Source: Burkholderia diffusa (GTDB taxonomy: Bacteria; Pseudomonadota; Gammaproteobacteria; Burkholderiales; Burkholderiaceae). Taken from it: DNA of 64,000 nucleotides. The position numbers were made by a program, and so were the translations under genes. The stretch lies in assembly GCF_001718315.1 (NCBI RefSeq), contig NZ_CP013363.1, positions 1,178,001 through 1,242,000 on the forward strand. The letters run 5' to 3'. Within the stretch, counting starts at the first letter, position 1; every line of letters starts with the position of its first letter. A model generated the notes under the pieces. It was not told the DNA's origin and made no database searches. It saw only the letters and a list, made by a program, of their open reading frames with translations. Shown here in pieces: positions 1 through 9,452 of this stretch.

Positions 1-1329
1 GTGTGGACCGAGGGAATGTTCCTGCGCCCGCAGCATTTCCAGCAGCTCGAACGGCACTGGGAGCGCTACGTCGCGCTGCGCTGCCTGCCGCTGCAGGGGT
101 TCTACTGGGGCTTCGACACGCTCGAGATCGACCGGGAGCAACTCGCGCTCGGCAAGGTCGCGCTGCGCGCGGCCGCGGGCGTGATGCGCGATGGCACGCC
201 GTTCGACCTGTCGCATCCCGACGATCTGCCCGCGCCGCTCGATGTGCCGCCCGATGCGAAAGACCAGCTCGTCGTGCTCGCGCTGCCGCTGTGGCGCGGG
301 GGCGGCGAGGAGGTGTCGTTCGGCGCGGACGCGGACAGCAACGGCAATGCGGACGTCGCGCGCTATGTCGTTCGCGAATACGAAGTGGCCGATGCGAACG
401 CGGTCGCGCTCGGCCCCGCACTGCTGCAAACGGGGCGCCTGAACGTCCGGCTGATGCTCGACGCCGAGCTCACCGGCGACTGGCATGCGCTCGGTGTCGT
501 GCGGATCGTCGAGCGGCGCACCGACGCACGGCTGATCGTCGACGACGGCTACATTCCGCCGCGCCTGGTCGCGCAGCGCGACGCGGCGTTGCTCGCGTAC
601 ACGCGCGAACTGCACGGACTGCTGACGCAGCGCAGCGACGCGCTGGCCGAGCGCCTGTCGGAACCGGGGCGCGGCGGCGTATCGGAAGTCGCCGATTTCC
701 TGCTGCTGCAACTCGTGAACCGCTATCTGGCGCTGACCTGGCACGCGCAGCAGGACGTCGCGACGCATCCGGAGGCGCTGTTCCGCGACTGGCTGAAGCT
801 CGCATGCGACCTGAGCACGTTCACGGCCGCTGGCCGGCGCCCGCAATCGCTCGCCGTGTACGTGCACGACGACCTGCGCACGAGTTTCGCCGAATTGATG
901 ACGGAGTTGCGCCGGTCGCTGTCGACGGTGCTGGAGCAAAACGCGATCCAGATCGAGCTGCGCGATGCGGGCAACGGCATCCGGGTCGCGACGCTCGCCG
1001 ATCCCGCGCTGCGCGACACGGCCGGCTTCGTGCTGGCGGTGCGCGCGGACGTGCCGGCCGACAGCCTGCGCGCGCGGTTTCCCGCACAGGCGAAGCTCGG
1101 CCCGGTCGAGCGGATCCGCGACCTGGTGCAGTTGCAGCTGCCGGGCATCACGATGCGCCAGCTGCCGGTCGCGCCGCGCCAGATCCCGTATCACGCGGGG
1201 CATACGTACTTCGAGATCGACAAGGGCAGCGAACTGTGGAAGCAGCTGGCGCGCTCCGGCGGTCTCGCATTTCATTTCGCCGGCGAATTCCCGGGGCTCT
1301 CGATGGAATTCTGGGCGATTCGCGGGTGA
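1..1329 (+). CDS. tssK: T6SS baseplate protein TssK (5' end outside window)
   Basis: TssK links the T6SS baseplate to the membrane complex in the cytoplasm. The reading frame is open from base 1, and the N-terminal signature WTEGMFLRPQHFQQ is the TssK hallmark. Family members usually have several residues before it, so the GTG at base 1 is probably an internal valine and the true start lies upstream. The visible 442 residues cover nearly the whole protein and end with the typical LAFHFAGEFPGLSMEFWAIRG-like C-terminus. tssL follows after 15 bases, so the genes are probably cotranscribed. Identity is secure; only the start is missing. Confidence 0.95.
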   Translation: MWTEGMFLRPQHFQQLERHWERYVALRCLPLQGFYWGFDTLEIDREQLALGKVALRAAAGVMRDGTPFDLSHPDDLPAPLDVPPDAKDQLVVLALPLWRGGGEEVSFGADADSNGNADVARYVVREYEVADANAVALGPALLQTGRLNVRLMLDAELTGDWHALGVVRIVERRTDARLIVDDGYIPPRLVAQRDAALLAYTRELHGLLTQRSDALAERLSEPGRGGVSEVADFLLLQLVNRYLALTWHAQQDVATHPEALFRDWLKLACDLSTFTAAGRRPQSLAVYVHDDLRTSFAELMTELRRSLSTVLEQNAIQIELRDAGNGIRVATLADPALRDTAGFVLAVRADVPADSLRARFPAQAKLGPVERIRDLVQLQLPGITMRQLPVAPRQIPYHAGHTYFEIDKGSELWKQLARSGGLAFHFAGEFPGLSMEFWAIRG

Positions 1330-1344
1330 GGGCGGGGCAGCGCG

Positions 1345-2664
1345 ATGAATTCTTCCTCCGATTCGATTTCCGCCGGCGCAGGCGGATTCGTGCCGCCGAA
1401 TCCGGGCGGCATGCATCCGCCTGCCGCGTCCGGCGCGGCCGGGCCGATGGCCCAGCAGCCGCGCCCCGGCCGCTGGGCCGCGAGCGGCACGAACCCGCTC
1501 GTCGCGGCCGCGAACCCGCTGCTCAATCTCGTGCCGCAGATCCGCTCGACCGTCCATCATCCGAATCCGGCGTGGCTGCGCGAGCATCTCGTCGTCGAGA
1601 TCCGCCAGTTCGAGGCGCGCGCGCAGGAAGCCGGCGTGCCGTCGGAGGCGATCATCGGCGCGCGCTACTGCCTGTGCACGGCGCTCGACGAAGCAGCCGC
1701 GCTGACGCCTTGGGGCGGCAGCGTGTGGTCGTCGCACAGCCTGCTCGTGTCGTTCCACAACGAAACCTGGGGCGGCGAGAAGTTCTTCCACCTGCTCGAA
1801 CGCCTGTCCCAGCAGCCGCGCCAGCACCTCGACCTGCTGGAGCTGCTGTATTTCTGTCTCGCGCTCGGTTTCGAGGGCCGCTATCGGGTGCTGGACAACG
1901 GTCATGCGGAGCTCGACGCGTTGCGCTGGCAACTGGCTCATACGATCCGCTCGGTGCGCGGCGAATTCGAGCCCGCGCTGTCGCCGCACTGGCGCGACGT
2001 CGTCACGCGCGACGTGTCGCGTCGCTTCGTCGTGCCGCTATGGGTCTGCGTGGCGCTCGCGCTGCTGATCGGCTTCGGCGTGTTCGTCGGGCTGCGCATC
2101 GCGCTGGCCGGACATTCGGACCGGCTGTTCGCATCGATCGACGCGCTGCACGTGCCGAAGCTGCAGCCTGCTCAGGCGCCGCCGCGCCCGGCGCCGGTGC
2201 CGCGCGTCGCGAAGTTCCTGGCGCCCGAGATCGCGGCCGGCCTCGTGTCGGTGCGCGACGACGCCGATCGCAGCGTGATCGTGCTGCGCGGCGACGGGCT
2301 GTTCAAGTCCGGTTCGACGTCGGTGATCGACCGTTACGCGCCGGTGCTCGCGCGCGTCGCGGATGCGCTGAACCAGGTGCCCGGCAACGTGCGCGTGACC
2401 GGCTACACCGACGACACGCCCGTGCACACGGCACGCTTCGCGTCGAACTGGGATTTGTCGCGCGAGCGCGCCGAGGCCGTGCGCGGGATGATCGCCGCGC
2501 GCCTCGACCATCCGGAGCGGCTCACGGCCGAGGGGCGCGGCACGCTCGACCCTGTCGCGCCGAACGATACGCCAGCGAACCGCGCGCTGAACCGGCGCGT
2601 CGAGATCACGCTGCTGCCGGCGCCCGGCAGTGCCGCCGCCGGCGCGACACAGGGAGCGCACTGA
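1345..2664 (+). CDS. tssL: T6SS membrane protein TssL with OmpA-like C-terminus
   Basis: Inner-membrane TssL (DotU/IcmH family), which binds TssM in the T6SS trans-envelope complex. The 439 residues contain a Pro/Gly-rich N-terminus, a DotU cytoplasmic domain with NPLLNLVPQIR and the ALDEAA segment, one membrane span near residues 229-251, and a periplasmic OmpA/MotB-like peptidoglycan-binding domain whose core (TGYTDDTPV, NRALNRRVEI) lies in the last 100 residues. This is the long, 'evolved' form of TssL; short forms lack the OmpA tail. The stop codon is one base before the tssM ATG, so translation is probably coupled. Confidence 0.95.
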   Translation: MNSSSDSISAGAGGFVPPNPGGMHPPAASGAAGPMAQQPRPGRWAASGTNPLVAAANPLLNLVPQIRSTVHHPNPAWLREHLVVEIRQFEARAQEAGVPSEAIIGARYCLCTALDEAAALTPWGGSVWSSHSLLVSFHNETWGGEKFFHLLERLSQQPRQHLDLLELLYFCLALGFEGRYRVLDNGHAELDALRWQLAHTIRSVRGEFEPALSPHWRDVVTRDVSRRFVVPLWVCVALALLIGFGVFVGLRIALAGHSDRLFASIDALHVPKLQPAQAPPRPAPVPRVAKFLAPEIAAGLVSVRDDADRSVIVLRGDGLFKSGSTSVIDRYAPVLARVADALNQVPGNVRVTGYTDDTPVHTARFASNWDLSRERAEAVRGMIAARLDHPERLTAEGRGTLDPVAPNDTPANRALNRRVEITLLPAPGSAAAGATQGAH

Positions 2665-2665
2665 C

Positions 2666-5600
2666 ATGAACCAGGCTGTCGCGCGTTTCGTCCGGCCGTT
2701 GCCGTCGCGGGAGATCTGGACCTTCGCCGGTCTTGTCGTGCTCGCATGCTTCGTGTGGCTCGCCGGGCCGCTGTTCGCATTCGCCGAGGTCCGGCCGCTG
2801 GAGAGCGGCTGGGCGCGCGCGGTGACGATCGCGGTGCTGTTCGCCGCGTGGGGCGCCCGCGTGGCGTGGCGAAGCTGGCACGCGAGCCGTCTGAACGCGC
2901 AGTTGCTGAACCAGTTGCGCGAGGCCGCACCCGGGCCGGCCAATGTCGACGATTCGGCCAAGGCGCAGCTCGACGAACTGCGCAGCCGCTTCGACGAGGC
3001 GGCGGCGCTGTTGAAGAAGGTCCGCTTCGGGCAGGCGGACGCCGCGCGCAAGGGGCTGGCGCGCTGGTTCGACCGGATGTCGCGCCAGTATCTGTATCAG
3101 CTCCCGTGGTATGTGTTCATCGGCGCGCCGGGCTCGGGCAAGACGACCGCGCTCGTCAATTCCGGGCTCAGTTTTCCGCTCGCCGAGCAATTCGGCCGTG
3201 CCGCGATTCGCGGCGTGGGCGGCACGCGGCACTGCGACTGGTGGTTCACGAACGATGCGGTGCTGATCGACACGGCCGGCCGCTACACGACCCACGAGGG
3301 CAACCGCGCACTCGACGAAGCCGAGTGGAAAGGCTTCGTCGAGCTGCTGAAGAAGTACCGCACGCGCCAGCCGCTGAACGGCGCGATGTTGACGATCAGC
3401 GTGGCCGATCTGGTCGGCGCGTCGGAAGCCGAGCGCACACAGCACGCGATGGTGCTGCGCAAGCGGCTGCTCGAGCTGCGCGCCCAGCTCGGCATCCGGT
3501 TTCCCGTCTACCTGCTCGTGACCAAAGCCGACTTGCTGGCAGGCTTCGCCGAGTATTTCGGCGGCTTCGGCCGCGCGGAATGCGCGCAGGTGTGGGGTTT
3601 CACGTTCCCGCTCGCGCAGAGCGAGGCGCCGGGCTTCGACCTGCGCGCCGCGTTCGACCGCGAGTATCGGCTGCTGCACCAGCGGCTGAACGACGGGCTG
3701 CCCGAGTTGCTCGCGACGCAGACCGATGCGCGCCAGCGCGAGATGGCGTACCTGCTGCCGCAGCAGGTTGCCGACTTGCAGGACATGCTCGGCCAGTTCG
3801 TCGCCGAAGTGTTTTCCGTGTCGAGCTTCGAGCCGATGCCGATGCTGCGCGGCGTGTATCTGACGAGCGGCACGCAGGAGGGCACCGCGTTCGACCGCGT
3901 GATGAGCGGCATCAAGCGCTTCCTGAAGATCGAAGGCGTGCCGCCGGTAGCCCAGGTCGGCTCGACCGGGCGCAGCTTCTTTCTGAAGTCGCTGTTGCAG
4001 GAGCACATCTTCCGCGAAGCCGCGCTCGCCGGCAGCGACCTGCGCTGGCACCAGCAGCGGCGCGTGCTGCAGATCGCCGGCTATGCGCTGCTCGCGGTCG
4101 TGTGCGTGGTCGTGCTGGCTGCGTGGCTGCGCAGCTATGCGAACAATCGCGCGTATCTCGACCGGATCGCGCAGCAGGTGCCCGCCGTCGATGCGCAGAT
4201 CGCCGGCGCGAAGTTCTCGGATGCGGCCGACATCGCGCGGCTGCTGCCTGTGCTCGATGCGCTCGGCGGGCTCGCGAATGCGGGCGGCGTCGACCGCTCG
4301 CATCCGCCGCTCGCGTACCGCTGGGGACTCTTCCAGGGCGAGAAGATCGACGAGGCCGTCGACGCCGTGTACCGACGCGCGCTCGACGACGTGCTGCTGC
4401 CGATCGCCGCGCGCCGGATGGAGGTCGCGCTGAGCGATGCCCGGCCGGACGAAACCGACTACGCGTATGCGGCGCTGAAAGCCTACCTGATGCTGTACGA
4501 CAGCGCGCACTACGACCCCGCGTTCGTGCAGGCCGTCGTCGACCTGGAAATGGAGCGCTCGCTGCCGCCCGATTTCTCGCCGGCCGAGCGCTCGGCGCTG
4601 CGCGCGCATCTTGCCGCGCTGTTCGGCAACCGGGTGGCCGTATCGCCGTATCCGATGAACGAGCGGCTCGTGGCCGACGTACGCGACCGGTTGCGGCAGG
4701 TGCCGTTCTCGCAGCGGCTGTATCGCCAGCTCACCCGCACGCTGCGACCGGCGACGTCCGCGTTCGATTTCAGCGTCGCACGCGCGGTGGGGCCCGACGC
4801 GTCGCTCGTGTTCCGCCGCCAGGGTGGAAAGCCGCTGTCGGAAGGCGTGCCGGGCCTGTATACGCGCAACGGCTATCGGAACGTGTTCGCGCCGCGCCTC
4901 GCAGGCGAGGTCGACGCATACGGACGCGAGGAGGTGTGGGTGCTGAATCTCGGGCTGTCCGAGATCCCGGGGCCGAACGACGCCGCCGCATGGGCGCGCG
5001 ACATCCGCCAGCTGTACCTGAACGACTATCTGAAGATATGGGACGACTATCTCGCCGACATCAAGCTGCAGCGCACCGCGACGCTCGCGCAAAGCATCCA
5101 GGTCGCGCGCGCGCTGTCGTCCGCGGATTCGCCGCTCACCCGGCTGATGATCGCGCTCGCGCGTGACACGGCGCTTGGCGACGCGCCCGGCGGCGCGCGC
5201 AATCTGGCGTCACGCGCGCAGGACAAGGTCGACGAGGCGCGCAGTTCACTGTCGCAGATTTTCGCGGGGCAACGCGCGAGCGACGCGAATCCGTCAGTCG
5301 CGGCGCCCGCGAGCCCCGAGCAGGTGGTCGACAGCCACTTCGCCGGGCTGCGCGCGTTCGCGCCGGGCACCGGCGACCAGGCGCAGGCGTTCGACGCGGT
5401 GCTGAAGTCGATCGACGCACTCTATACGTACCTGACGGCCACCGACGATGCGCTGCGCAGCGGCGCTCAGCCGCCGCCGTCCGACGCGCCCGCGCGGCTG
5501 CGCGCGCAGGCCGGCCGGCTCCCCACGCCGTTCCGCGAAGTGCTTGACGACCTGTCGAACGTCGCGAACGGCAGCGTCGCGACCGTCGAGCAGCGCAGCG

Positions 5601-6295
5601 TCGCGCAGCGGGCCGGCGCGAACGTCGGCGATTTCTGCCGGCAGGCGATCGCGGGACGCTATCCGTTCGCGCAAGGATCGTCGCGCGACGTCGCACCGGC
5701 GGATTTCGCGCAGATGTTCGCGCCGGGCGGCCTGATGGACGATTTCTTCCAGAAGAACCTGCAGTCGATCGTCGATACGACGTCGCACCCGTGGCGTTTC
5801 GCGAACCGCAATGCGGACGCCGATCCGGCGGCGGCCGCGATGCTTGCGTCGTTCGAGAAGGCCGCGGTGATCCGCGACGTCTATTTCGGCGGCGGCGCAC
5901 GCACCGCGCAACTGAAGGTGCAGATCCAGCCGCTCGAAATGGATCCGTCGCTCACGGAGATGGTGCTCGACGTCGACGGCCAGATCGTCCGTTATGCGCA
6001 CGGCCCGCTCGTGCAGAGCGCGGTGGACTGGCCGGGCACGCGCGGCAGCAACCAGGTGCGCCTGCAGGTGTCGGGGCAGGCCGGCGCGACCGATGGCTTC
6101 ACGACCGACGGGCCGTGGGCGCTGCACCGGTTGTTCGACCGCGCGGCCGTGTCGGCCGGACGCGGTTCGGACCAGATGATCGCGCGCTTCACCGTCGACG
6201 GCAAACCGCTCGTGCTGCAGGTGAATGCGGGTAGCGTCCGCAATCCGTTCAGGTTGCCCCAGATGGAGTCCTTTACATGCCCTCCGAAGCAATGA
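2666..6295 (+). CDS. tssM: T6SS membrane protein TssM (IcmF family)
   Basis: TssM/IcmF is the large inner-membrane component joining TssL to the outer-membrane TssJ. I start at the ATG at 2666, immediately after the tssL stop; an in-frame ATG 12 codons earlier lies inside tssL. The 1209 residues show two membrane spans near the N-terminus, a cytoplasmic GTPase-like domain with a Walker A motif GAPGSGKT at about residues 153-160, a third membrane span near 472-490, and a long periplasmic region ending in the conserved IcmF C-terminal domain. The intact Walker motif suggests a nucleotide-binding type. The 3' end overlaps tagF by 19 bases. Confidence 0.95.
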   Translation: MNQAVARFVRPLPSREIWTFAGLVVLACFVWLAGPLFAFAEVRPLESGWARAVTIAVLFAAWGARVAWRSWHASRLNAQLLNQLREAAPGPANVDDSAKAQLDELRSRFDEAAALLKKVRFGQADAARKGLARWFDRMSRQYLYQLPWYVFIGAPGSGKTTALVNSGLSFPLAEQFGRAAIRGVGGTRHCDWWFTNDAVLIDTAGRYTTHEGNRALDEAEWKGFVELLKKYRTRQPLNGAMLTISVADLVGASEAERTQHAMVLRKRLLELRAQLGIRFPVYLLVTKADLLAGFAEYFGGFGRAECAQVWGFTFPLAQSEAPGFDLRAAFDREYRLLHQRLNDGLPELLATQTDARQREMAYLLPQQVADLQDMLGQFVAEVFSVSSFEPMPMLRGVYLTSGTQEGTAFDRVMSGIKRFLKIEGVPPVAQVGSTGRSFFLKSLLQEHIFREAALAGSDLRWHQQRRVLQIAGYALLAVVCVVVLAAWLRSYANNRAYLDRIAQQVPAVDAQIAGAKFSDAADIARLLPVLDALGGLANAGGVDRSHPPLAYRWGLFQGEKIDEAVDAVYRRALDDVLLPIAARRMEVALSDARPDETDYAYAALKAYLMLYDSAHYDPAFVQAVVDLEMERSLPPDFSPAERSALRAHLAALFGNRVAVSPYPMNERLVADVRDRLRQVPFSQRLYRQLTRTLRPATSAFDFSVARAVGPDASLVFRRQGGKPLSEGVPGLYTRNGYRNVFAPRLAGEVDAYGREEVWVLNLGLSEIPGPNDAAAWARDIRQLYLNDYLKIWDDYLADIKLQRTATLAQSIQVARALSSADSPLTRLMIALARDTALGDAPGGARNLASRAQDKVDEARSSLSQIFAGQRASDANPSVAAPASPEQVVDSHFAGLRAFAPGTGDQAQAFDAVLKSIDALYTYLTATDDALRSGAQPPPSDAPARLRAQAGRLPTPFREVLDDLSNVANGSVATVEQRSVAQRAGANVGDFCRQAIAGRYPFAQGSSRDVAPADFAQMFAPGGLMDDFFQKNLQSIVDTTSHPWRFANRNADADPAAAAMLASFEKAAVIRDVYFGGGARTAQLKVQIQPLEMDPSLTEMVLDVDGQIVRYAHGPLVQSAVDWPGTRGSNQVRLQVSGQAGATDGFTTDGPWALHRLFDRAAVSAGRGSDQMIARFTVDGKPLVLQVNAGSVRNPFRLPQMESFTCPPKQ

Positions 6296-6972
6296 GCCGC
6301 CTCCCGCCGCTCGCGCGTGCCGATGGCGATGCCCCGGCCTGGTACGGAAAGATTCCCGGCGCCGGCGACTTCGTGAACAGCCGGCTGCCGCATGCGCTTG
6401 CGCAGTGGTGGGAACGCTGGCTTCAGCAGGGGATGGCCGCGATGCGCCAGCGCGGCCCGGACGAGATCGCGCGGCACTACACGATCGCGCCGGTCTGGAA
6501 TTTCCTGGTGCCGACCGGCGCCGGTGCGTCGTGCGTGCAGGCAGGCTGTCTCGCGCCGAGCTGCGACCGCGTCGGGCGTTACTACCCGGTGATCGTCACG
6601 CTGCCGATGCCGGCGGCCGATTACTGGAACGGGCTGCCGGACGCCGCGGACGCCTTCTACTGGCAGATCGGCCATGCGCTGCTCGACGCGATCCGGCATG
6701 CGCGCGCGCCGATCGACCTCGAGGAGGCGCTCGACCGCGTGCGGCTCGCACCGCGCGAAGGGCTGACGGCGGACGTCGTCGACGGGAACCCGGCGACGCT
6801 GCCGGAGCGGCCGGCGCTCGCCGCATGGCCCGGGCTGTCCGGCTATTTCGATCCGCACGGCGGGACGAGCTTCTGGTGGACCAATCGCGCCGACGGTTCG
6901 CCGCTGCGCACGCATGCGCATACGGGCGCGCCCGACAACGCGCTGTTCCTGACGCTGTTCGGCGGCAGCTGA
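6277..6972 (+). CDS. tagF: T6SS-associated protein TagF (ImpM family)
   Basis: TagF is a cytoplasmic accessory protein that acts as a post-translational repressor of T6SS in characterised systems. The 231 residues match the family: WYGKIPGAGDF near the N-terminus, the GRYYPVIVTLP core, and a SFWWTN segment near the end. The start at 6277 has GGAG about nine bases upstream. A second ATG at 6292 forms an ATGA junction with the tssM stop and would shorten the protein by five residues; either could be used. Standing next to a Ser/Thr kinase gene, it fits the threonine-phosphorylation control pathway. It has no fused PppA phosphatase domain. Confidence 0.9.
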   Translation: MPSEAMSRLPPLARADGDAPAWYGKIPGAGDFVNSRLPHALAQWWERWLQQGMAAMRQRGPDEIARHYTIAPVWNFLVPTGAGASCVQAGCLAPSCDRVGRYYPVIVTLPMPAADYWNGLPDAADAFYWQIGHALLDAIRHARAPIDLEEALDRVRLAPREGLTADVVDGNPATLPERPALAAWPGLSGYFDPHGGTSFWWTNRADGSPLRTHAHTGAPDNALFLTLFGGS

Positions 6973-7037
6973 CGGTGCGGGCGGGCGGCCGGAAGCAGGC
7001 AATGCAGGCAATACGGATGCAGTATCGCGAGGTAGAC

Positions 7038-9452
7038 ATGAAGGACCCTTCATCGAGAGACAACGAGCACGACACGGCGACCCGCGGCGACGCGCCCGAA
7101 TTCACGGTGCGGCCGCTGCCGCTTGGTCATCGCCTGGGCGAGCTGCAGCTCGACGAGGTGCTGGGCATCGGCGGTTTCGGCATCGTCTATCGCGCGTTCG
7201 ACCGCACGTTGCGGCGTGCGGTCGCGATCAAGGAATACATGCCGTCCATGCTCGCGACGCGCGGCGGCGACTACACGGTGTCGCTGCGATCCGAGCGGTT
7301 CGCGCAGGCGTTCGACGCGGGACGCGGCGCGTTCCTCAACGAGGCGCGCCTGCTCGCGCAATTCGATCATCCGGGGCTCGTGAAGGTGCTGCACTTCTGG
7401 GAGAGCCACGGCACCGCGTACATGGTGATGCCGTTCTACGAGGGGCGCACGCTCAAGCAACTGCTCGACAGCGGTGTGCGGATGAGCGAGACGCAGTTGC
7501 GCAACATCGTCGGCGCGCTGCTCGGCGCGCTCGATACGCTGCATCGCGCGCAGTGCTTCCATCGCGACGTCGCGCTCGACAACGTGCTGATCCGCCCGAA
7601 CGGCAGCGCGATCCTGCTCGACTTCGGCGCGGCCCGCAAGCGGATCGGCGATCTCGTCGACGACGGCGCGATGATGATCAAGCCCGGCTACGCACCGATC
7701 GAGCAGTACACCGACGACCCCGCGTTCAGCCAGGGGCCGTGGACGGATCTCTACGCGCTCGGCGCGGTGATGCACGCGTTGATCACGGGTGAACTGCCGC
7801 CCGCGGCCGTCGTGCGCAGCATCAAGGACACGTACCGGCCGCTCGCGTCGCGCGAGTTGCCGGCCGGCGAGGTCTACAGCCCGGCGTTCCTCGCGGCGAT
7901 CGATCATGCGTTGCAGTTGCGGATCCCGGATCGGCCGGAGTCGGTCGCGGCGTTCGCGGCGGAACTCGGGTTGCGGGATTTCGACCGGCCGGGCGGCGGG
8001 TATGGCGCGGCTGTCGTGCTGCCGGCGGCCGATGCCGGGGGCGGCGGAGCAGGGAAGGCGGCTTCCGATGTTGCGGGGGCGTCAGCGGCGACGGGAAAGA
8101 CGTCGGCCGGAGTTGGCGCTGCAGCGTCGGCGGGCGAGCGCGGGACGGCATCCGACGACGCAAGCACGGATGTGCGGTCGTCGCAGCCCGAGCGGATGGC
8201 TGGCCAGCCCGGGACTTCCGATACGCTATCTACCGCGTCCTTCGGGGCTGGCCACAAGCTGGAAGACGGCGAATCCGTGGCGTTGATGGCGGCCGCGGGA
8301 GCGCCGGAGTCATCGCCGTCGTCCGCTTCTTCAACTGCTTCGTCATCCGTATCGAATACATTGTCGCCCTCCGCTGAAACGGCGCGGTCCGATGGGCATG
8401 ACGTTGATGAGGAACGTGCGAAGGAAGCGTCGCACGACGACCGCGCGGCTTCGAAGACCGAAGCGCATGACGATGCCGGCATGCGATCGGCAAGCGCCGG
8501 GGTGGACAGCGGGCAGGGCCGCACCACGGATATCGGGAACCTGAACGGAACGGCAGTGCCGATTGCTGGTGCTGGTGCTGGTGCTGGTGCTGGTGCTGGT
8601 GCTGGTGCTGGTGCTGGTGCTGCTGGTGCTTCCACATCCACGCCCTCGCCGGGTGCGTCACCGCCGCCCCGCCCATCGTTCATCGCAACTGGCAACCGGC
8701 GCACGAATATCTACGTGGGTGGCGCGCTGGCAGCCCTGATCGTCGTTGGCATCGCCGCAACCTATCTGTCGCGTCCCGTGAAAGTCGCGGGCGAACCGGA
8801 AGCAGGCGCGAGCCAGCCCCTGGCCGGCGCGGCATCGTCGGTCGGCGCGTCGGACACGACGCTCGCGCAACGCGGCCCGACGCCGATCGTCGTGCCGCCA
8901 TCAAGTCTACCGGCCGGATCGTCCGCGCAGGTGCCGCCACCATCGCTGGGCGCCGCACCGGCCAGCACGCCCGCCGCCGTGGCCGCCGTTCCCGCGCCGC
9001 AAGTCGCGACGACCGCCACGGACATCGCGGGCGCCACGTCGTCGCAAGCCGGCTCGAGTGCGACCATCGCACCGGCCGGCAGCCTCGACGCATCGGAGCG
9101 CGTCGTCAACGTGCCGCCGTCGGAGGCCGCTGCGGCGCCGGCGACCGCACCGGCGCCCGCGCCGGCGTCGCCATCGGAAGCGGCGACAGCCGTCGCCGCG
9201 ATCAACGCGCCGGCCGCCGAGCAGCACCCGCCGAAACAGGAGACCGTCCAGGTGCGCTTCAACGTGCGTCCGTGGGGCGACGTGTACGTGAACGGCGCAC
9301 GTCGCGGCGCGAGCCCGCCGCTGCGCTCGGTGTCGCTGACACCGGGCGTCTACCAGATCGAGATTCGCAACGGCTCGCTGCCGCCGTTGCACCGAACCGT
9401 GGCGATCGACTTCGGCAGCAAACCGGTCAACATCGACTATGCATTCGAATGA
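7038..9452 (+). CDS. ppkA: T6SS-linked membrane Ser/Thr protein kinase, PpkA type
   Basis: A Hanks-type kinase expected to phosphorylate a T6SS component such as an FHA protein. I start at ATG 7038 because GAGG ends five bases upstream; in-frame codons further upstream lack this. The 804 residues contain the glycine loop GIGGFG (43-48), lysine 65, HRD (175-177) and DFG (195-197), so catalytic residues are intact. Then follow a Ser/Ala-rich linker of about 250 residues, nine Ala-Gly pairs from a hexanucleotide repeat, one membrane span near 558-578, an Ala/Pro-rich stretch, and a C-terminal PEGA-like beta domain near 735-804. No matching PppA phosphatase or Fha gene is in the window. The 3' end overlaps tssA by 14 bases. 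Confidence 0.85.
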   Translation: MKDPSSRDNEHDTATRGDAPEFTVRPLPLGHRLGELQLDEVLGIGGFGIVYRAFDRTLRRAVAIKEYMPSMLATRGGDYTVSLRSERFAQAFDAGRGAFLNEARLLAQFDHPGLVKVLHFWESHGTAYMVMPFYEGRTLKQLLDSGVRMSETQLRNIVGALLGALDTLHRAQCFHRDVALDNVLIRPNGSAILLDFGAARKRIGDLVDDGAMMIKPGYAPIEQYTDDPAFSQGPWTDLYALGAVMHALITGELPPAAVVRSIKDTYRPLASRELPAGEVYSPAFLAAIDHALQLRIPDRPESVAAFAAELGLRDFDRPGGGYGAAVVLPAADAGGGGAGKAASDVAGASAATGKTSAGVGAAASAGERGTASDDASTDVRSSQPERMAGQPGTSDTLSTASFGAGHKLEDGESVALMAAAGAPESSPSSASSTASSSVSNTLSPSAETARSDGHDVDEERAKEASHDDRAASKTEAHDDAGMRSASAGVDSGQGRTTDIGNLNGTAVPIAGAGAGAGAGAGAGAGAGAAGASTSTPSPGASPPPRPSFIATGNRRTNIYVGGALAALIVVGIAATYLSRPVKVAGEPEAGASQPLAGAASSVGASDTTLAQRGPTPIVVPPSSLPAGSSAQVPPPSLGAAPASTPAAVAAVPAPQVATTATDIAGATSSQAGSSATIAPAGSLDASERVVNVPPSEAAAAPATAPAPAPASPSEAATAVAAINAPAAEQHPPKQETVQVRFNVRPWGDVYVNGARRGASPPLRSVSLTPGVYQIEIRNGSLPPLHRTVAIDFGSKPVNIDYAFE
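8565..8618 (+). repeat. Hexanucleotide tandem repeat inside ppkA
   Basis: Nine perfect copies of GCTGGT, coding (Ala-Gly)9 in the kinase linker just before the membrane span. A partly matching unit continues to about 8630. The six-base unit keeps the frame whatever the copy number, so slippage would change linker length, not switch the gene off. Confidence 0.9.

Noticed and set aside
2606..5092. Long minus-strand frame opposite tssM
   Set aside because: Low-complexity Arg/Gln/His-rich translation with no family signal; tssM on the plus strand is unmistakable. Similar shadows occur opposite tssF (13907-15976) and the sheath genes.
8565..8618. CRISPR-like or transcription-factor repeat array
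   Set aside because: The six-base unit has no spacers and lies in frame within a coding linker.
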